Notes under the pieces: model-generated
What the model was told of the DNA's origin: nothing
Seen by the model: the letters and a program-made list of their open reading frames with translations, nothing else
The model's database searches: none
Program-made: the position numbers and the translations under genes
Shown: positions 1-7,923 of the stretch, piece by piece
Numbering within the stretch: position 1 is the stretch's first letter
How the letters are laid out: every line of letters starts with the position of its first letter
From: Desulfobacteraceae bacterium
Lineage (GTDB): Bacteria; Desulfobacterota; DSM-4660; Desulfatiglandales; Desulfatiglandaceae
Direction: 5' to 3'
Assembly (NCBI GenBank): GCA_011048855.1
Contig: DSCZ01000381.1
Location: 1 to 13,423, forward strand
Length of the DNA: 13,423 nt

Positions 1-742
1 CCACCAGCTTTCCCAGGTACATGACCGCTATGCGGTCCGAGATATGCTCAACCACCGCCAGGTCGTGGGCTACAACGAGATATGAAAGCCCGCGCCTCTC
101 CTTCAGGGAATCCAGAAGGTTGATGACCTGTGCCTGGATGCTCACGTCCAGAGCGGAAACCGGTTCATCTGCTACGATGAACTCCGGATTCATTGCAAGG
201 GAACGCGCGATCCCTATCCTCTGTCTCTGGCCACCTGAAAATTCATGGGGATAGCGGTTCATATGATCGGGCTGGAGCCCCACCTCGGACAAAAGCTCGC
301 GCACGCGATCCTTCCAGTCACCTCCGTCCGTCAGACCATGAACCCTCAGCGCCTCCCCGATGATCTCCCTAACCCGTAGCCTGGGGTTCAAAGACGAGTA
401 TGGATCCTGGAAAATCATCTGCACCCTGGTTCTGAACCGCGCGAGATCACCCTTCGGAATGCGTGCGATATCGCTACCCCGGAATAGTATTTCGCCTGAA
501 GTGGGCTCATATAGGCGGACAAGGCATCGGCCCACAGTCGACTTCCCGCACCCGGACTCGCCTACGAGGCCCAGGACCTCCCCCTCGTTCACACTCAGGC
601 TGACGCCGTCTACAGCGTAGACGTACCCCGCCGTCCTTCCGAAAAATCCTTTCCGGATTGGGAAATGCATCTTGAGATCCCTCACGTCCAGTAGCGCAGG
701 ACTTGAATCTTCCTCGGGACGGAAACGAGATAACTCAGTCAT
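1..742 (-). CDS. Dipeptide/oligopeptide ABC transporter ATPase, DppF/OppF-like (3' end outside window)
   Basis: Cytoplasmic ATP-binding subunit that powers import of peptides or similar solutes through the adjacent permeases. The first 247 residues are visible. They show Walker A (GESGCGKST, about 61-69), a Q-loop region ([11 protein letters not shown], about 111-121), the ABC signature ([13 protein letters not shown], about 168-180), Walker B (FIVADEP, about 188-194) and the switch His (VAHDL, about 224-228). The N-terminal stretch before Walker A and the [10 protein letters not shown] motif are typical of the F-type rather than the D-type ATPase. The ATG overlaps the stop of the DppC-like gene in an ATGA arrangement, so translation is probably coupled. 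The C-terminal oligopeptide-transporter tail would lie beyond the left edge. No D-type ATPase or solute-binding protein is visible. Family assignment is firm; the substrate is unknown. Confidence 0.93.
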   Translation of the reverse strand, partial: MTELSRFRPEEDSSPALLDVRDLKMHFPIRKGFFGRTAGYVYAVDGVSLSVNEGEVLGLVGESGCGKSTVGRCLVRLYEPTSGEILFRGSDIARIPKGDLARFRTRVQMIFQDPYSSLNPRLRVREIIGEALRVHGLTDGGDWKDRVRELLSEVGLQPDHMNRYPHEFSGGQRQRIGIARSLAMNPEFIVADEPVSALDVSIQAQVINLLDSLKERRGLSYLVVAHDLAVVEHISDRIAVMYLGKLV

Positions 743-1617
743 GATTTCCTCAAATACGGATCCATAAGATCTCGGAGCGCATCCCCCGACAGGTTTATTC
801 CCAGCGCCGCCATGAAAATGGCCATCCCGGAAAATGTTGCAAGCCACCACTGCATCAACAGATAATCGCGCCCTTCGGCCAGCATCGTCCCCCAGGACGG
901 GGTCGGTGGTTGAATACCCAGTCCCAGAAAGGAAAGCAGTGACTCACGTATGATCGCGCGGGCTACCTCGACGGTCGCAAGCACCAGAATCGAAGGAAGA
1001 ATGTTCGGGAGAATATGACGCACCAGTATCCTGGCGGCGGCGAAACCCAGTGATTTGGCCGCAAGGACGAATTCACGTTCACGGAGCTTCATGGTTTCGA
1101 TACGTGTGACACGCGTGAAAACAGGCCACCCGGTAAGCCCGAGCGCGATCACGATGTTCTGGAGTGACGGCCCCAGAACCGCCACCAGAGAAATGGCAAG
1201 AAGGATGAACGGAAACGCCATCTTGACGTTCACTACAAAGGATATTACGGAGTCGGTCTTACCCCCGTAGTAGCCTGCCAGGAGCCCCATCGTGACCCCC
1301 AGAAAGATCTGGAGAACCACGCTCGACACCCCGACAATCAGCGAAATCCGGCTGCCGTGCATGATCCGGCTGAGCAGGTCTCTGCCCAGATGGTCAGTCC
1401 CCAGGATATGCCTCGAGTCCCCTTTCTCCATCCAGGCAGGCGGCAGCAATCGTTTCACTATATTCTGCCTGTAAGGATCATGTGGAGCCAGATAAGGCGT
1501 GAACAGTGCCGTCGAAACCAGGATGCAAAGGATCGACGCCCCGAGAACCCCCATGCGGAGATGCCACATTTTCCTCAAAACCAGAAACAGAACGCTTCGT
1601 TCACCGCTGTCTTCCAT
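739..1617 (-). CDS. Dipeptide/oligopeptide ABC transporter permease, DppC-like
   Basis: Inner-membrane permease, 292 residues, the usual family length. After a short cytoplasmic N-terminus there is a first membrane helix (about 22-42). Then comes the typical DppC/OppC segment [15 protein letters not shown] (about 70-84), several further hydrophobic helices, and the EAA loop around residues 178-206 ([11 protein letters not shown] followed by HILPN) that docks on the ATPase. The late [16 protein letters not shown] stretch (about 228-243) is also characteristic. The reading frame stays open upstream to 2535, but that part is antisense-frame shadow of the DppB gene. The ATG at 1617 lies 41 nt after the DppB stop and gives the family N-terminus. 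Its stop overlaps the start of the downstream ATPase. Confidence 0.94.
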   Translation of the reverse strand: MEDSGERSVLFLVLRKMWHLRMGVLGASILCILVSTALFTPYLAPHDPYRQNIVKRLLPPAWMEKGDSRHILGTDHLGRDLLSRIMHGSRISLIVGVSSVVLQIFLGVTMGLLAGYYGGKTDSVISFVVNVKMAFPFILLAISLVAVLGPSLQNIVIALGLTGWPVFTRVTRIETMKLREREFVLAAKSLGFAAARILVRHILPNILPSILVLATVEVARAIIRESLLSFLGLGIQPPTPSWGTMLAEGRDYLLMQWWLATFSGMAIFMAALGINLSGDALRDLMDPYLRKS

Positions 1618-1658
1618 TGCCGACCCTGTCTTTTTCAAACGGTGAAAACCGGTGATTT

Positions 1659-2579
1659 TCAGCCCAGCCGGATGCGGGGATCGATCATGGCGGCCACGAT
1701 GTCCGCCAGCAGATTCCCGAAAACCACACAGGCCGCGAAGGTTACCACTATTGCCTGCACGACCGGGTAGTCCCCGATACGGATGGATTCGATGGCCAGC
1801 CTCCCCAGCCCCGGCCAGGAAAAGACCGTCTCGGTGACCACGGCTCCACCCAGCAGCAACCCGAACTGCATTCCCATGACGGTCACCAGGGGTATCGCAG
1901 CGTTTTTGAACGCATGCTTCCACAGCACCCTGGCCTCGATCAGCCCCTTGGCCCGGGCGGTCCGGATATAATCCTGGGTAAGTACATCGAGCATGCCGGA
2001 CCGGACCAGGCGCATGTTGACCGGGATGATCCAGGAAGACAGCGTGGCGGCCGGCAGCACGAGGTGTGCCCAGGTTCCGTAACCCGACACCGGCAGCCAT
2101 TTGAGCCAGACGCCGAATATGACTATCAACATGATCCCGAGCCAGTAGATGGGCATCGCCTGGCCCACCAGGACCGAAAAGGTGGCTATGTTGTCGGTAA
2201 AAGAGTACCGCCTGATGGCAGCTATTATCCCCACGGGCACAGCCACCAGGTTCGTGAGAATCAGCGCCGCCAGCGCCAGCATCAGGGTCGCCGGGAAACG
2301 CTCCCGGATCAGCTGCACCGCGGGGACGCTGGCGACGAAAGAATTTCCGAAGTCCCCGTGCAGGACCACTCTGCCAAGAAAATCCACATACTGGACCACC
2401 ACCGGCCGGTCCAGGCCCATCTGCTTCTTGAACAGTGCAATATCGCTCGTATCGACTTCCGGAGGCAACAGGAGAAGAGCCGGGTCTGCATTCAAGAAAA
2501 GAAGGAAAAAGGAAATCATCGAAATGGCCAGGCAAACGCCCACCGCTTCAACAAAACGCTTGAGGATGTAAGTCTTCAT
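1659..2579 (-). CDS. Dipeptide/oligopeptide ABC transporter permease, DppB-like
   Basis: Inner-membrane permease, 306 residues, partner of the DppC-like protein. It begins with the classic N-terminal helix (MKTYILKRFVEAVGV), has a periplasmic loop with GLDRPVVVQY (about 55-64) and GDFGNSF (about 75-81), then several hydrophobic helices. The EAA loop RTARAKGL is at about 206-213 and is followed by HAFKNAAIPLV. The closing DPRIRLG is typical of DppB. An AAGGG Shine-Dalgarno-like stretch lies just upstream of the ATG. It follows the RpiR regulator gene by 25 nt, so the regulator and transporter are very probably co-transcribed. Substrate specificity cannot be read from the permease. Peptides, nickel chelates or cell-wall fragments are all known in this family. 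Confidence 0.94.
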   Translation of the reverse strand: MKTYILKRFVEAVGVCLAISMISFFLLFLNADPALLLLPPEVDTSDIALFKKQMGLDRPVVVQYVDFLGRVVLHGDFGNSFVASVPAVQLIRERFPATLMLALAALILTNLVAVPVGIIAAIRRYSFTDNIATFSVLVGQAMPIYWLGIMLIVIFGVWLKWLPVSGYGTWAHLVLPAATLSSWIIPVNMRLVRSGMLDVLTQDYIRTARAKGLIEARVLWKHAFKNAAIPLVTVMGMQFGLLLGGAVVTETVFSWPGLGRLAIESIRIGDYPVVQAIVVTFAACVVFGNLLADIVAAMIDPRIRLG

Positions 2580-2604
2580 AAGCCCTTACCCCGCTCTCTA
2601 CTCT

Positions 2605-3513
2605 TCAGGTTTTCCTGCTTTTGGACGGCACCCGCCCGGACAGCGGGTAATCCGGCCCGGGGACGAAAGAGCCGAAACCCTTAAAAATCCGGTCCATCAA
2701 CTCGAGCCGTTCGAATATGCTCTTTTCCAGCTTTTCAGCCATGGCTTCCACCAGCGCTTCGACGGCAACTAAAGCGGCACAATTGCTGTCAAACAAAAAC
2801 AGGCCTGTTTTTGGTACGACCAAAACCTTGTCGGCCAGATGAGACACCGGACTCAACTCTGAATCGGTAATCAGAACAATCCTGGATCCCCTCCGGGAGA
2901 AATGTTCCATCGCCGAAGCGGCCTGGCGGGAGTAACGTCGGTTGCAGACGGCGAGCAGTACATCCTCGGAACCGACATTGATAAGTTGATTGGGAAGCGT
3001 AGAGGACCTGTTATCCAGCAAGTGAACGTTCGGCCGGAGATAGTTGGCCATGATCCAGAAAGAATAGGCGACCCCCGCTGAGATAAGCATTCCCAGCACA
3101 TATACAGCGCCGGGCGCGCGGGCGAGCAGACCCGCAGCCTCCTGGAACAGGGTTGTTGAGATGCCCCCCCGTGCCTCTTCCAGATTCTTTACCGCATTGC
3201 TCAAACAGCATTCCAGATAATCGGACCTTTTGCCGGGCGCCTTACGTTGTGAATATCTCTCGATTGGCGATTGCAAGCGTTCGAGTAATTCGTTCTGCAC
3301 CATTTCCTGAAAATCGTTGAAACTCTGATACCCCAGGCGGGAGATGAAGCGGGCAACGGTAGCCTTCGAAACGCCGCACTTCTCGCCGATCGATGTGACT
3401 GATTCGAATGCGATGCGCCGCTGTTCCCGTACGAAAAAATCGGCTATCTTGGCTTCGCTTGGGGTCACTTTTCGCATTGACCTCAAGCGGTCGATCAAGA
3501 GTTTCCCAAGCAT
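2605..3513 (-). CDS. RpiR/MurR-family transcriptional regulator (HTH-SIS)
   Basis: DNA-binding regulator of 302 residues. The N-terminal RpiR helix-turn-helix covers about residues 1-75: LTPSE-type entry at VTPSEAKIADFF (16-27) and recognition region SIGEKCGVSKATVARFISRLG (41-61). The C-terminal SIS sugar-isomerase fold, about 125-260, would bind a phosphosugar-type effector. Its GMLISAGVAYSFW segment takes the place of the usual GxGxSxxxA loop. The C-terminal 20 or so residues are polar and probably disordered. The start at 3513 was chosen because residues 1-15 match the family's opening helix, although the ribosome site is weak. It leads the dpp-like operon. RpiR proteins often regulate their neighbours, so it probably controls this transporter. 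MurNAc-6-phosphate sensing is one known case in the family; here the effector is unknown. Confidence 0.93.
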   Translation of the reverse strand: MLGKLLIDRLRSMRKVTPSEAKIADFFVREQRRIAFESVTSIGEKCGVSKATVARFISRLGYQSFNDFQEMVQNELLERLQSPIERYSQRKAPGKRSDYLECCLSNAVKNLEEARGGISTTLFQEAAGLLARAPGAVYVLGMLISAGVAYSFWIMANYLRPNVHLLDNRSSTLPNQLINVGSEDVLLAVCNRRYSRQAASAMEHFSRRGSRIVLITDSELSPVSHLADKVLVVPKTGLFLFDSNCAALVAVEALVEAMAEKLEKSIFERLELMDRIFKGFGSFVPGPDYPLSGRVPSKSRKT

Positions 3514-3545
3514 AATGTAACACTCGTTCGGAATAAGCTAAAAGA

Positions 3546-3584
3546 GAAACAGTTGTTTCAAACTACCACCGTGACAGTTGTCTG
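3546..3584. promoter_or_regulatory. Paired palindromic operators, probably for the RpiR-family regulator
   Basis: GAAACAGTTGTTTC (3546-3559) is a perfect inverted repeat just downstream of the -10. A second site, GTGACAGTTGTCTG (3571-3584), shares the ACAGTTGT core, is centred 25 bp away and overlaps the spacer and -35. Two related palindromes bracketing a promoter fit cooperative autorepression. Binding by the adjacent RpiR protein is inference. Confidence 0.6.
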
Positions 3585-3588
3585 TCAA
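3560..3588 (-). promoter_or_regulatory. Promoter of the rpiR-dppBC-F operon
   Basis: On the minus strand TTGACA (3588-3583), a 17-nt spacer and TAGTTT (3565-3560) form a good sigma70-type promoter. It lies about 47 nt upstream of the regulator's ATG. Its -10 abuts the palindrome at 3546-3559 and its -35 and spacer overlap the related site at 3571-3584. Confidence 0.72.
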
Positions 3589-3691
3589 ACAGAAAAATAA
3601 TTTGAGCCGGATTCATCTCCCAGAATACAAGGACATACGAACGAAGTGGTCCGAAAATGTTACAAAATGTATGAGAAGTTATTTGACCGGC

Positions 3692-3717
3692 CTTATAAGT
3701 ACAGGCAATACTGAAAT
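3692..3717 (+). promoter_or_regulatory. Duplicated, partly decayed copy of the dtxR-feoA promoter/operator
   Basis: CTTATAAGT, then a gap, TACT and a T-run align with the intact promoter at 3900-3926, about 208 bp downstream. The operator-equivalent stretch reads ACAGGCAATACTGA (3701-3714), which keeps only a CAG-N6-CTG inverted repeat in place of TTAG-N6-CTAA. No convincing -35 lies 17 nt upstream of TATAAG, so promoter function is doubtful. Confidence 0.55.
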
Positions 3718-3736
3718 TTTTCCCGGGAGACGGAGA

Positions 3737-3829
3737 ATGACATCCCCAGAAACACTCACAGCGAGTCTCGATGAATATCTCAAAGCGATGCTCCTTATCT
3801 GTGGGAGCGATTTTTGGCTCCGACAATAG
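3737..3829 (+). pseudogene. Truncated N-terminal duplicate of the dtxR-feoA gene
   Basis: A 30-codon frame begins with a good Shine-Dalgarno-like GGGAGACGGAGA. Its first 21 residues parallel the intact DtxR at 3941: MTSPETLTASLDEYLKAMLL here against MTTAGALTASLEDYLEAIFL there. Homology stops abruptly after LLI, and the frame ends nine codons later. The metal-ligand pair equivalent to D13/E16 of the intact protein is E13/K16 here. It is most simply a relic of a tandem duplication followed by deletion. A translated short peptide cannot be excluded because start, ribosome site and stop are intact. Small alternative GCTCC/GGAGC hairpins lie around 3790-3821. Confidence 0.62.
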
Positions 3830-3878
3830 ACACAACTCCAGGGGAATCAAAGTCTTACCTTACCGTTGAAAAAAAGTC

Positions 3879-3922
3879 TTGACGTTCTTTTCGCCTCCCC
3901 TTATAAGTTTAGTCGTTACTAA
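3879..3922 (+). promoter_or_regulatory. Promoter and DtxR-type operator of the feo operon
   Basis: TTGACG (3879-3884), 17 nt, TATAAG (3902-3907) is a strong sigma70-type promoter. Immediately downstream lies TTAGTCGTTACTAA (3909-3922), a perfect 5-bp inverted repeat with a 4-nt centre, where a repressor would block transcription start. The same TTAG-N6-CTAA pattern recurs at 9869-9882 and 12212-12225. Control by the encoded DtxR-family proteins, with iron repression, is inferred. Confidence 0.75.
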
Positions 3923-3940
3923 CTTTTTCGGAGGCAAAAG

Positions 3941-4711
3941 ATGACCACTGCAGGTGCGCTCACGGCAAGCCTTGAAGACTATCTTGAAGCTATCTTTCTG
4001 ATTATCGCCGAAAAGCAGGCGGTAAGGCCGAAAGACATCGCCAGGCGTCTCAAGGTCAGCAACTCGTCGGTCACGGGTGCTTTGCGCTCCCTTGCCGAAA
4101 AGGGCCTTATCAATTATGCCCCCTATGATGTCATCTCCCTCACCCCGGCTGGAAAAGCCGCCGCCAGCGACGTGGCCAGGCGTCATGAAGTGCTCCGGGA
4201 TTTTTTCGTGAACGTTCTAGCGATAAACGAGCACGAAGCCGATGAAGCGGCCTGGAAGATGGAACATTCGATTCCGAAATCCATCCTGGACCGTTTCATC
4301 CAGTTCGCCGAATTTGCTGAAGTATGCCCCCGAGGCGGCACCCATTGGATTTCCGGTTTCGGCTACTACTGCGACCGGGGAGACACACAGGAAAACTGTG
4401 AAAAATGTATTTCCGTGGCCCTTGAAGAAGTTAAACAACGAAAAAGGCGGCGAAATTTGAAACAGACCGCAACAATCAAGCTGAATGACTTGAAACCGGG
4501 ACAGAAGGGCAAAGTGGTCAAAAACGCTACACAGGCTGAAACGACCAGCCCGGGTACCGTGGGTACCGTGATTGGTGTGACCCCCGGATCTGTCGTTGAG
4601 GTTGAAAGAGTGGCTCCATTAGGAAGCCCGATCGACATAAAGATCAAAGGGTATCATCTCTCTGTAGGGAAAGATCAGGCCGATGGGATTGAAATCGAAT
4701 TACTTCAGTAA
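3941..4711 (+). CDS. DtxR-family metalloregulator with C-terminal FeoA domain
   Basis: Metal-dependent transcriptional repressor, 256 residues, first gene of the Fe(II)-uptake operon. The winged helix spans about 8-75. Dimerisation and metal-binding helices follow to about 165, and a FeoA/SH3-like domain fills about 177-256. MntR-type ligand candidates are D13, E16, H82, E108 and H109 (KMEH). The position equivalent to DtxR Cys102/MntR Glu99 is Trp105, so one usual ligand is missing. A cysteine set, C129 (CPRGG) with C153-x2-C156 plus C144, is shared in part with the second DtxR protein in this window. The start has a GGAGG site 6 nt upstream. Its end overlaps the next gene by 29 nt. It probably represses its own operon through TTAG-N6-CTAA. 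The family is certain; whether it prefers Fe or Mn is not readable. Confidence 0.93.
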   Translation: MTTAGALTASLEDYLEAIFLIIAEKQAVRPKDIARRLKVSNSSVTGALRSLAEKGLINYAPYDVISLTPAGKAAASDVARRHEVLRDFFVNVLAINEHEADEAAWKMEHSIPKSILDRFIQFAEFAEVCPRGGTHWISGFGYYCDRGDTQENCEKCISVALEEVKQRKRRRNLKQTATIKLNDLKPGQKGKVVKNATQAETTSPGTVGTVIGVTPGSVVEVERVAPLGSPIDIKIKGYHLSVGKDQADGIEIELLQ

Positions 4712-4955
4712 AGCTGGCCCGGAAAGCAAGGGGTGTGCAAAATCTCTGGCGGCGGTTCAGATCGGAAAACCTGTACGGTTCGTAGGCGTAGATGCGGGAA
4801 GGGGGCTTACAGCCAGGTTGACAGCCATGGGGTTTGTACCCGGAATGGAAATCCAATTGCTGCGCAGTTGCCGCAACGGCCCGTTCCTTGTCGAGGTCAT
4901 GGGAGCCAGGATGATGCTCGGACGTGAAATGGGACAAAAAATAATCGTTGAATAA
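4683..4955 (+). CDS. feoA: Ferrous iron transport protein A (FeoA domain)
   Basis: Small cytoplasmic SH3-like protein of 90 residues that assists FeoB. The FeoA fold covers about residues 24-90, with ARLTAMGFVPGMEIQLL (about 44-60) and the GARMMLGREMGQKIIVE ending, typical of one FeoA subclass. About 22 extra N-terminal residues precede the fold. The ATG at 4683 lies inside the end of the DtxR gene (29-nt overlap), which implies translational coupling. I saw no better start downstream, although there is no strong ribosome site. It differs clearly from both the next FeoA and the DtxR C-terminal domain, so it is not a recent duplicate. Confidence 0.88.
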   Translation: MGLKSNYFSKAGPESKGCAKSLAAVQIGKPVRFVGVDAGRGLTARLTAMGFVPGMEIQLLRSCRNGPFLVEVMGARMMLGREMGQKIIVE

Positions 4956-4973
4956 TTTTTTTTTGCCGATTAC

Positions 4974-5008
4974 TTTTGGCGCGCCTAAAAAATTAAGGCA
5001 TGCCAAAA
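4974..5008 (+). other. Intergenic hairpin between the two feoA genes
   Basis: TTTTGGC (4974-4980) pairs with GCCAAAA (5002-5008), with an inner CCT/AGG pairing. There is no following T-run; the T-rich tract precedes it. It could be an mRNA processing or stability element that sets the ratio of the two FeoA proteins. Confidence 0.45.
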
Positions 5009-5039
5009 TCATTTGGGATTTAACAAAGGAGAACAAAAA

Positions 5040-5384
5040 ATGTTTCATCGCTTTCGCAGGCGGGGACGAAGGCCTTCCGCCGAATGCCCCGGCTGCGCCA
5101 AGGAAACTGCGAATACAGGCTGCCGGGTTCTGGCACAGTTAGGTAAAGGCTGCTGCTGCCGGGTACGGGGTCACAAAGCTAACGGTGCTGTTCGTCAAAG
5201 GCTCCTGGATCTCGGCTTTGTACCCGATGCAGAAGTTGAAATGATTCGTTGCGCGACGCTGGGAGACCCTCTTGAAATGCGGCTGGGAGACTACTACGTA
5301 ACCCTCCGTAAACGTGAAGCTGAGATGATCGAGGTAAAAGACGGCGACTGCACTGCCGAACATAAACCAAAGCTCAAAAGCTGA
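5040..5384 (+). CDS. FeoA-domain protein with Cys-rich N-terminus
   Basis: Second FeoA of the operon, 114 residues, cytoplasmic partner of FeoB. Residues 1-32 are very basic (MFHRFRRRGRRP) and carry C16-x2-C19 and C28. They are followed by C38-C39-C40 at the start of the SH3-like domain (about 33-102). The domain contains VRQRLLDLGFVPDAEVEMI (51-69) and GDPLEMRLGDYYVTLRK (75-91), which are diagnostic of FeoA. AAAGGAGAAC lies just upstream of the ATG. The gene sits 25 nt before feoB. The cysteines could bind iron or an Fe-S cluster or act as a redox sensor. That is inference, as ordinary FeoA proteins are about 75-85 residues and lack them. Confidence 0.88.
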   Translation: MFHRFRRRGRRPSAECPGCAKETANTGCRVLAQLGKGCCCRVRGHKANGAVRQRLLDLGFVPDAEVEMIRCATLGDPLEMRLGDYYVTLRKREAEMIEVKDGDCTAEHKPKLKS

Positions 5385-5409
5385 AACCAGCAGTCTATAA
5401 AGGGTTCAT

Positions 5410-7917
5410 ATGACCGCCGCTGCAAGCAATATCATCATCGGATTGGCCGGCCAGCAGAACGCCGGAAAGTCAACCATTTTCAACATGCTGACTGGTGCAA
5501 GCCAGCATATCGCGAATTATCCCGGCGTAACGATCGATAAGAAGCTCGGCAGTTATCGAGATGAATACGGCCGAGTTGAGGTTGTGGATCTTCCGGGCAA
5601 TTACAGCTTGACCTCCTTCTCGCTCGAGGAACGGGTGGCCCGGAATTTCCTTCTGCGGGAAAAACCGGATGCAATTTTAAATGTAATAGATGCTTCCAGT
5701 CTGAGGCGTGGACTTTGCTTTACATTCCAGCTTCTGGAGATGTCTTTCCCGGTAGCAATGGCATTGAACATGGTCGATGTAGCCGAAGCCAACGGCCGCA
5801 AAATCGATCATGAAAAGCTCTCCAACCTTCTCGGCATTCCAGTCGTTCCGACAATCGGGCGCAAGAGCCTGGGTAAAACCGAACTGAGGCAGGCAATCCG
5901 CTCGACCGCAGGCTCAAATCCCACAGGTCATTCCTTTCATGTGGACTACTATGCCCTTGAAGAACATCTTGCCGCCCTCATGGAGTTGATTGCCGTATCG
6001 AAGGCTTTATCCGGGACTGTTTCATTGCGCTGGCTGGCTGTCAAACTCCTGGAGGAAGATCCTGAAGCCCGCAAACTGGTATCCCGTTATCATGAACAGG
6101 CCGAGGAGGTTCTCGAAGCGGTGGATACCACAGTGCGGTCGTTTCAAGAAAAAACCGGCATGGCCACACTCGACTACATCGTTTCATGCCGAAGCCGAAA
6201 GGCTTCGGAAATCGTAGACAACTGCGTAAAAGAAACCGACGCAGGCACCGTACACTTCTCCGAAAGAATCGACCGTGTGCTTCTTCACCGCGGTTTCGCA
6301 CCGGTGTTCCTGTTGTTTACCGTTTACCTGATCTATGAGCTTTCAATCGTCCAGGGATACAAGCTCACGGTTTTGACCTGGCCGGTCCTTGCTTGGGTCA
6401 GGGCCACCGTGGCGGGGATTCTGCCGGATGCCGGGCTGCTTCACGATACAATACTCCGTTCGCTTCCGCTGTGGATGGTGGACAGTGTCAATACACTGTT
6501 GAACTACGTCCCGATTTTCATGATCCTCTTCGCGCTCATCGCCATACTTGAAGACTCCGGCTACATGGCCAGGATCGCTTTCATCCTGGACAAGGCATTT
6601 CATCGTTTCGGGCTTCACGGCCAGTCCACCCTGCCCTTCATCCTGGGGGGAATATTCACCGGGGGGTGCGCTGTTCCGGGAATTATGGCCACGAAAAGCA
6701 TCCCCGATGAGCGCTCCCGGCTGGCCACCATCCTTACCGTGCCGTATATGAACTGCATGGCTAAAATCCCGCTGTACACACTGCTGGTGAACATCTACTT
6801 TCCGTCGTACAAGTCTCACGTGATGCTGTTCATCTCGACGATCACGATCATCATGGCAATGATCGTCGCCAAGCTGCTGACAACAACGATTTTACGCGGG
6901 CGGGAGACAGCACCGTTTGTGATGGAGATGCCAAGCTACCACCTCCCCACGTTGACCGGGGTGCTGCGAAGAGCCTTCGATCGCACCTGGGTTTATATAA
7001 AAAAGGTCGGCACAATAGTTGTTGCCGTCGCAGTCTGTGTATACGTCCTTCTGCAATTTCCCGGCCTCCCGCAAGGCCGCACTGAACATTATGAATCAGA
7101 AATGGAGCGGGCGGTGGAAACATTTCACAATCATATCCAGGATACCGGCTACGCTCGAATGTTGCAGGAAAAACCGATCGTGAAGCTCCTGAACGTCTCA
7201 GCCGCCTACCGGGATGCCAAACTGGCCGCTTCTACCAGGGAGGCTTCAAGCGCAGTGGATGCCGGATACGAAACGCGACATCCAGAACTATTTCAATTTC
7301 TTCGGCCCAGGGACGCCGATGCACGCAAGGTAAACCGGGCTCTGCGAAACCTGAGCGCTGAACGTGCATCGCTGCGTACAAAAATACGCGAAGAAACCAT
7401 CTTATATAGTTATTTCGGCGCCGTCGGCCGCGCCGTAGAGCCGATTACAAAATTCGCCGGATTCGACTGGAAAATCAACGTTGCGTTGATCAGTTCCTTC
7501 GCCGCAAGAGAATCGAGTGTCGCGACCCTCGGCGTACTGTTCCAGGAAGGGGCCGACGAAAATGTCACGCTGGAGGAACGTATGGGCCGGGAAAGTAAAA
7601 CCGGTGGGCGCACGCCACTCCATGCATTGGCGCTGATGCTCTTTTTCGCACTTTATCCTCCCTGCCTCGCTGCGACGATCATGGTGAAGGTGCAGACCGG
7701 CTCCTACAAATGGATGCTGTTCTCGATCGCCTTTCCCACCGCCTTCGGCCTCGCTATAGCAAGCGGTGTGTTTTCCATCGCGTCTGCGCTCGGTTTAACC
7801 GGCATCCAGGCCATGGGCGGATTCTACTTTCTGGCACTGGGAACAGCCGCGGCATTGTCGTTTATTCCGGACCCTGCCTGGGAACGGGAACAAAAACGGA
7901 TGATAGAGGAGGCTTAG
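5410..7917 (+). CDS. feoB: Ferrous iron transport protein B
   Basis: GTP-dependent Fe(II) transporter of the inner membrane, 835 residues. The N-terminal G domain shows G1 GQQNAGKS (14-21), switch threonine in YPGVT (37-41), G3 DLPG (60-63) and G4 NMVD (120-123). A helical GDI-like region follows to about 285. The membrane core has the first Gate motif GGCAVPGIMATKSIPDERSR (418-437), then MNCMAKIPLY (447-456), and the second Gate FAARESSVATLG (697-708). A soluble, charged insertion of about 110 residues (about 553-665) interrupts the membrane part and makes the protein longer than the roughly 770-residue E. coli form. An AAAGGG site precedes the ATG. It is the core of the operon, fed by the two FeoA proteins. 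Confidence 0.97.
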   Translation: MTAAASNIIIGLAGQQNAGKSTIFNMLTGASQHIANYPGVTIDKKLGSYRDEYGRVEVVDLPGNYSLTSFSLEERVARNFLLREKPDAILNVIDASSLRRGLCFTFQLLEMSFPVAMALNMVDVAEANGRKIDHEKLSNLLGIPVVPTIGRKSLGKTELRQAIRSTAGSNPTGHSFHVDYYALEEHLAALMELIAVSKALSGTVSLRWLAVKLLEEDPEARKLVSRYHEQAEEVLEAVDTTVRSFQEKTGMATLDYIVSCRSRKASEIVDNCVKETDAGTVHFSERIDRVLLHRGFAPVFLLFTVYLIYELSIVQGYKLTVLTWPVLAWVRATVAGILPDAGLLHDTILRSLPLWMVDSVNTLLNYVPIFMILFALIAILEDSGYMARIAFILDKAFHRFGLHGQSTLPFILGGIFTGGCAVPGIMATKSIPDERSRLATILTVPYMNCMAKIPLYTLLVNIYFPSYKSHVMLFISTITIIMAMIVAKLLTTTILRGRETAPFVMEMPSYHLPTLTGVLRRAFDRTWVYIKKVGTIVVAVAVCVYVLLQFPGLPQGRTEHYESEMERAVETFHNHIQDTGYARMLQEKPIVKLLNVSAAYRDAKLAASTREASSAVDAGYETRHPELFQFLRPRDADARKVNRALRNLSAERASLRTKIREETILYSYFGAVGRAVEPITKFAGFDWKINVALISSFAARESSVATLGVLFQEGADENVTLEERMGRESKTGGRTPLHALALMLFFALYPPCLAATIMVKVQTGSYKWMLFSIAFPTAFGLAIASGVFSIASALGLTGIQAMGGFYFLALGTAAALSFIPDPAWEREQKRMIEEA

Positions 7918-7923
7918 AAAGAA

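Noticed and set aside
1618..2535. Upstream extension of the DppC-like frame to about 598 residues
   Set aside because: The extra part lies in another frame of the DppB gene, is Gly/Arg-rich and has no permease character. The true start is 1617.
1914..2684. Plus-strand open frame of 256 codons
   Set aside because: It is antisense to the DppB and RpiR genes, is rich in His/Arg/Gln with no recognisable domain, and lacks a credible ribosome site.
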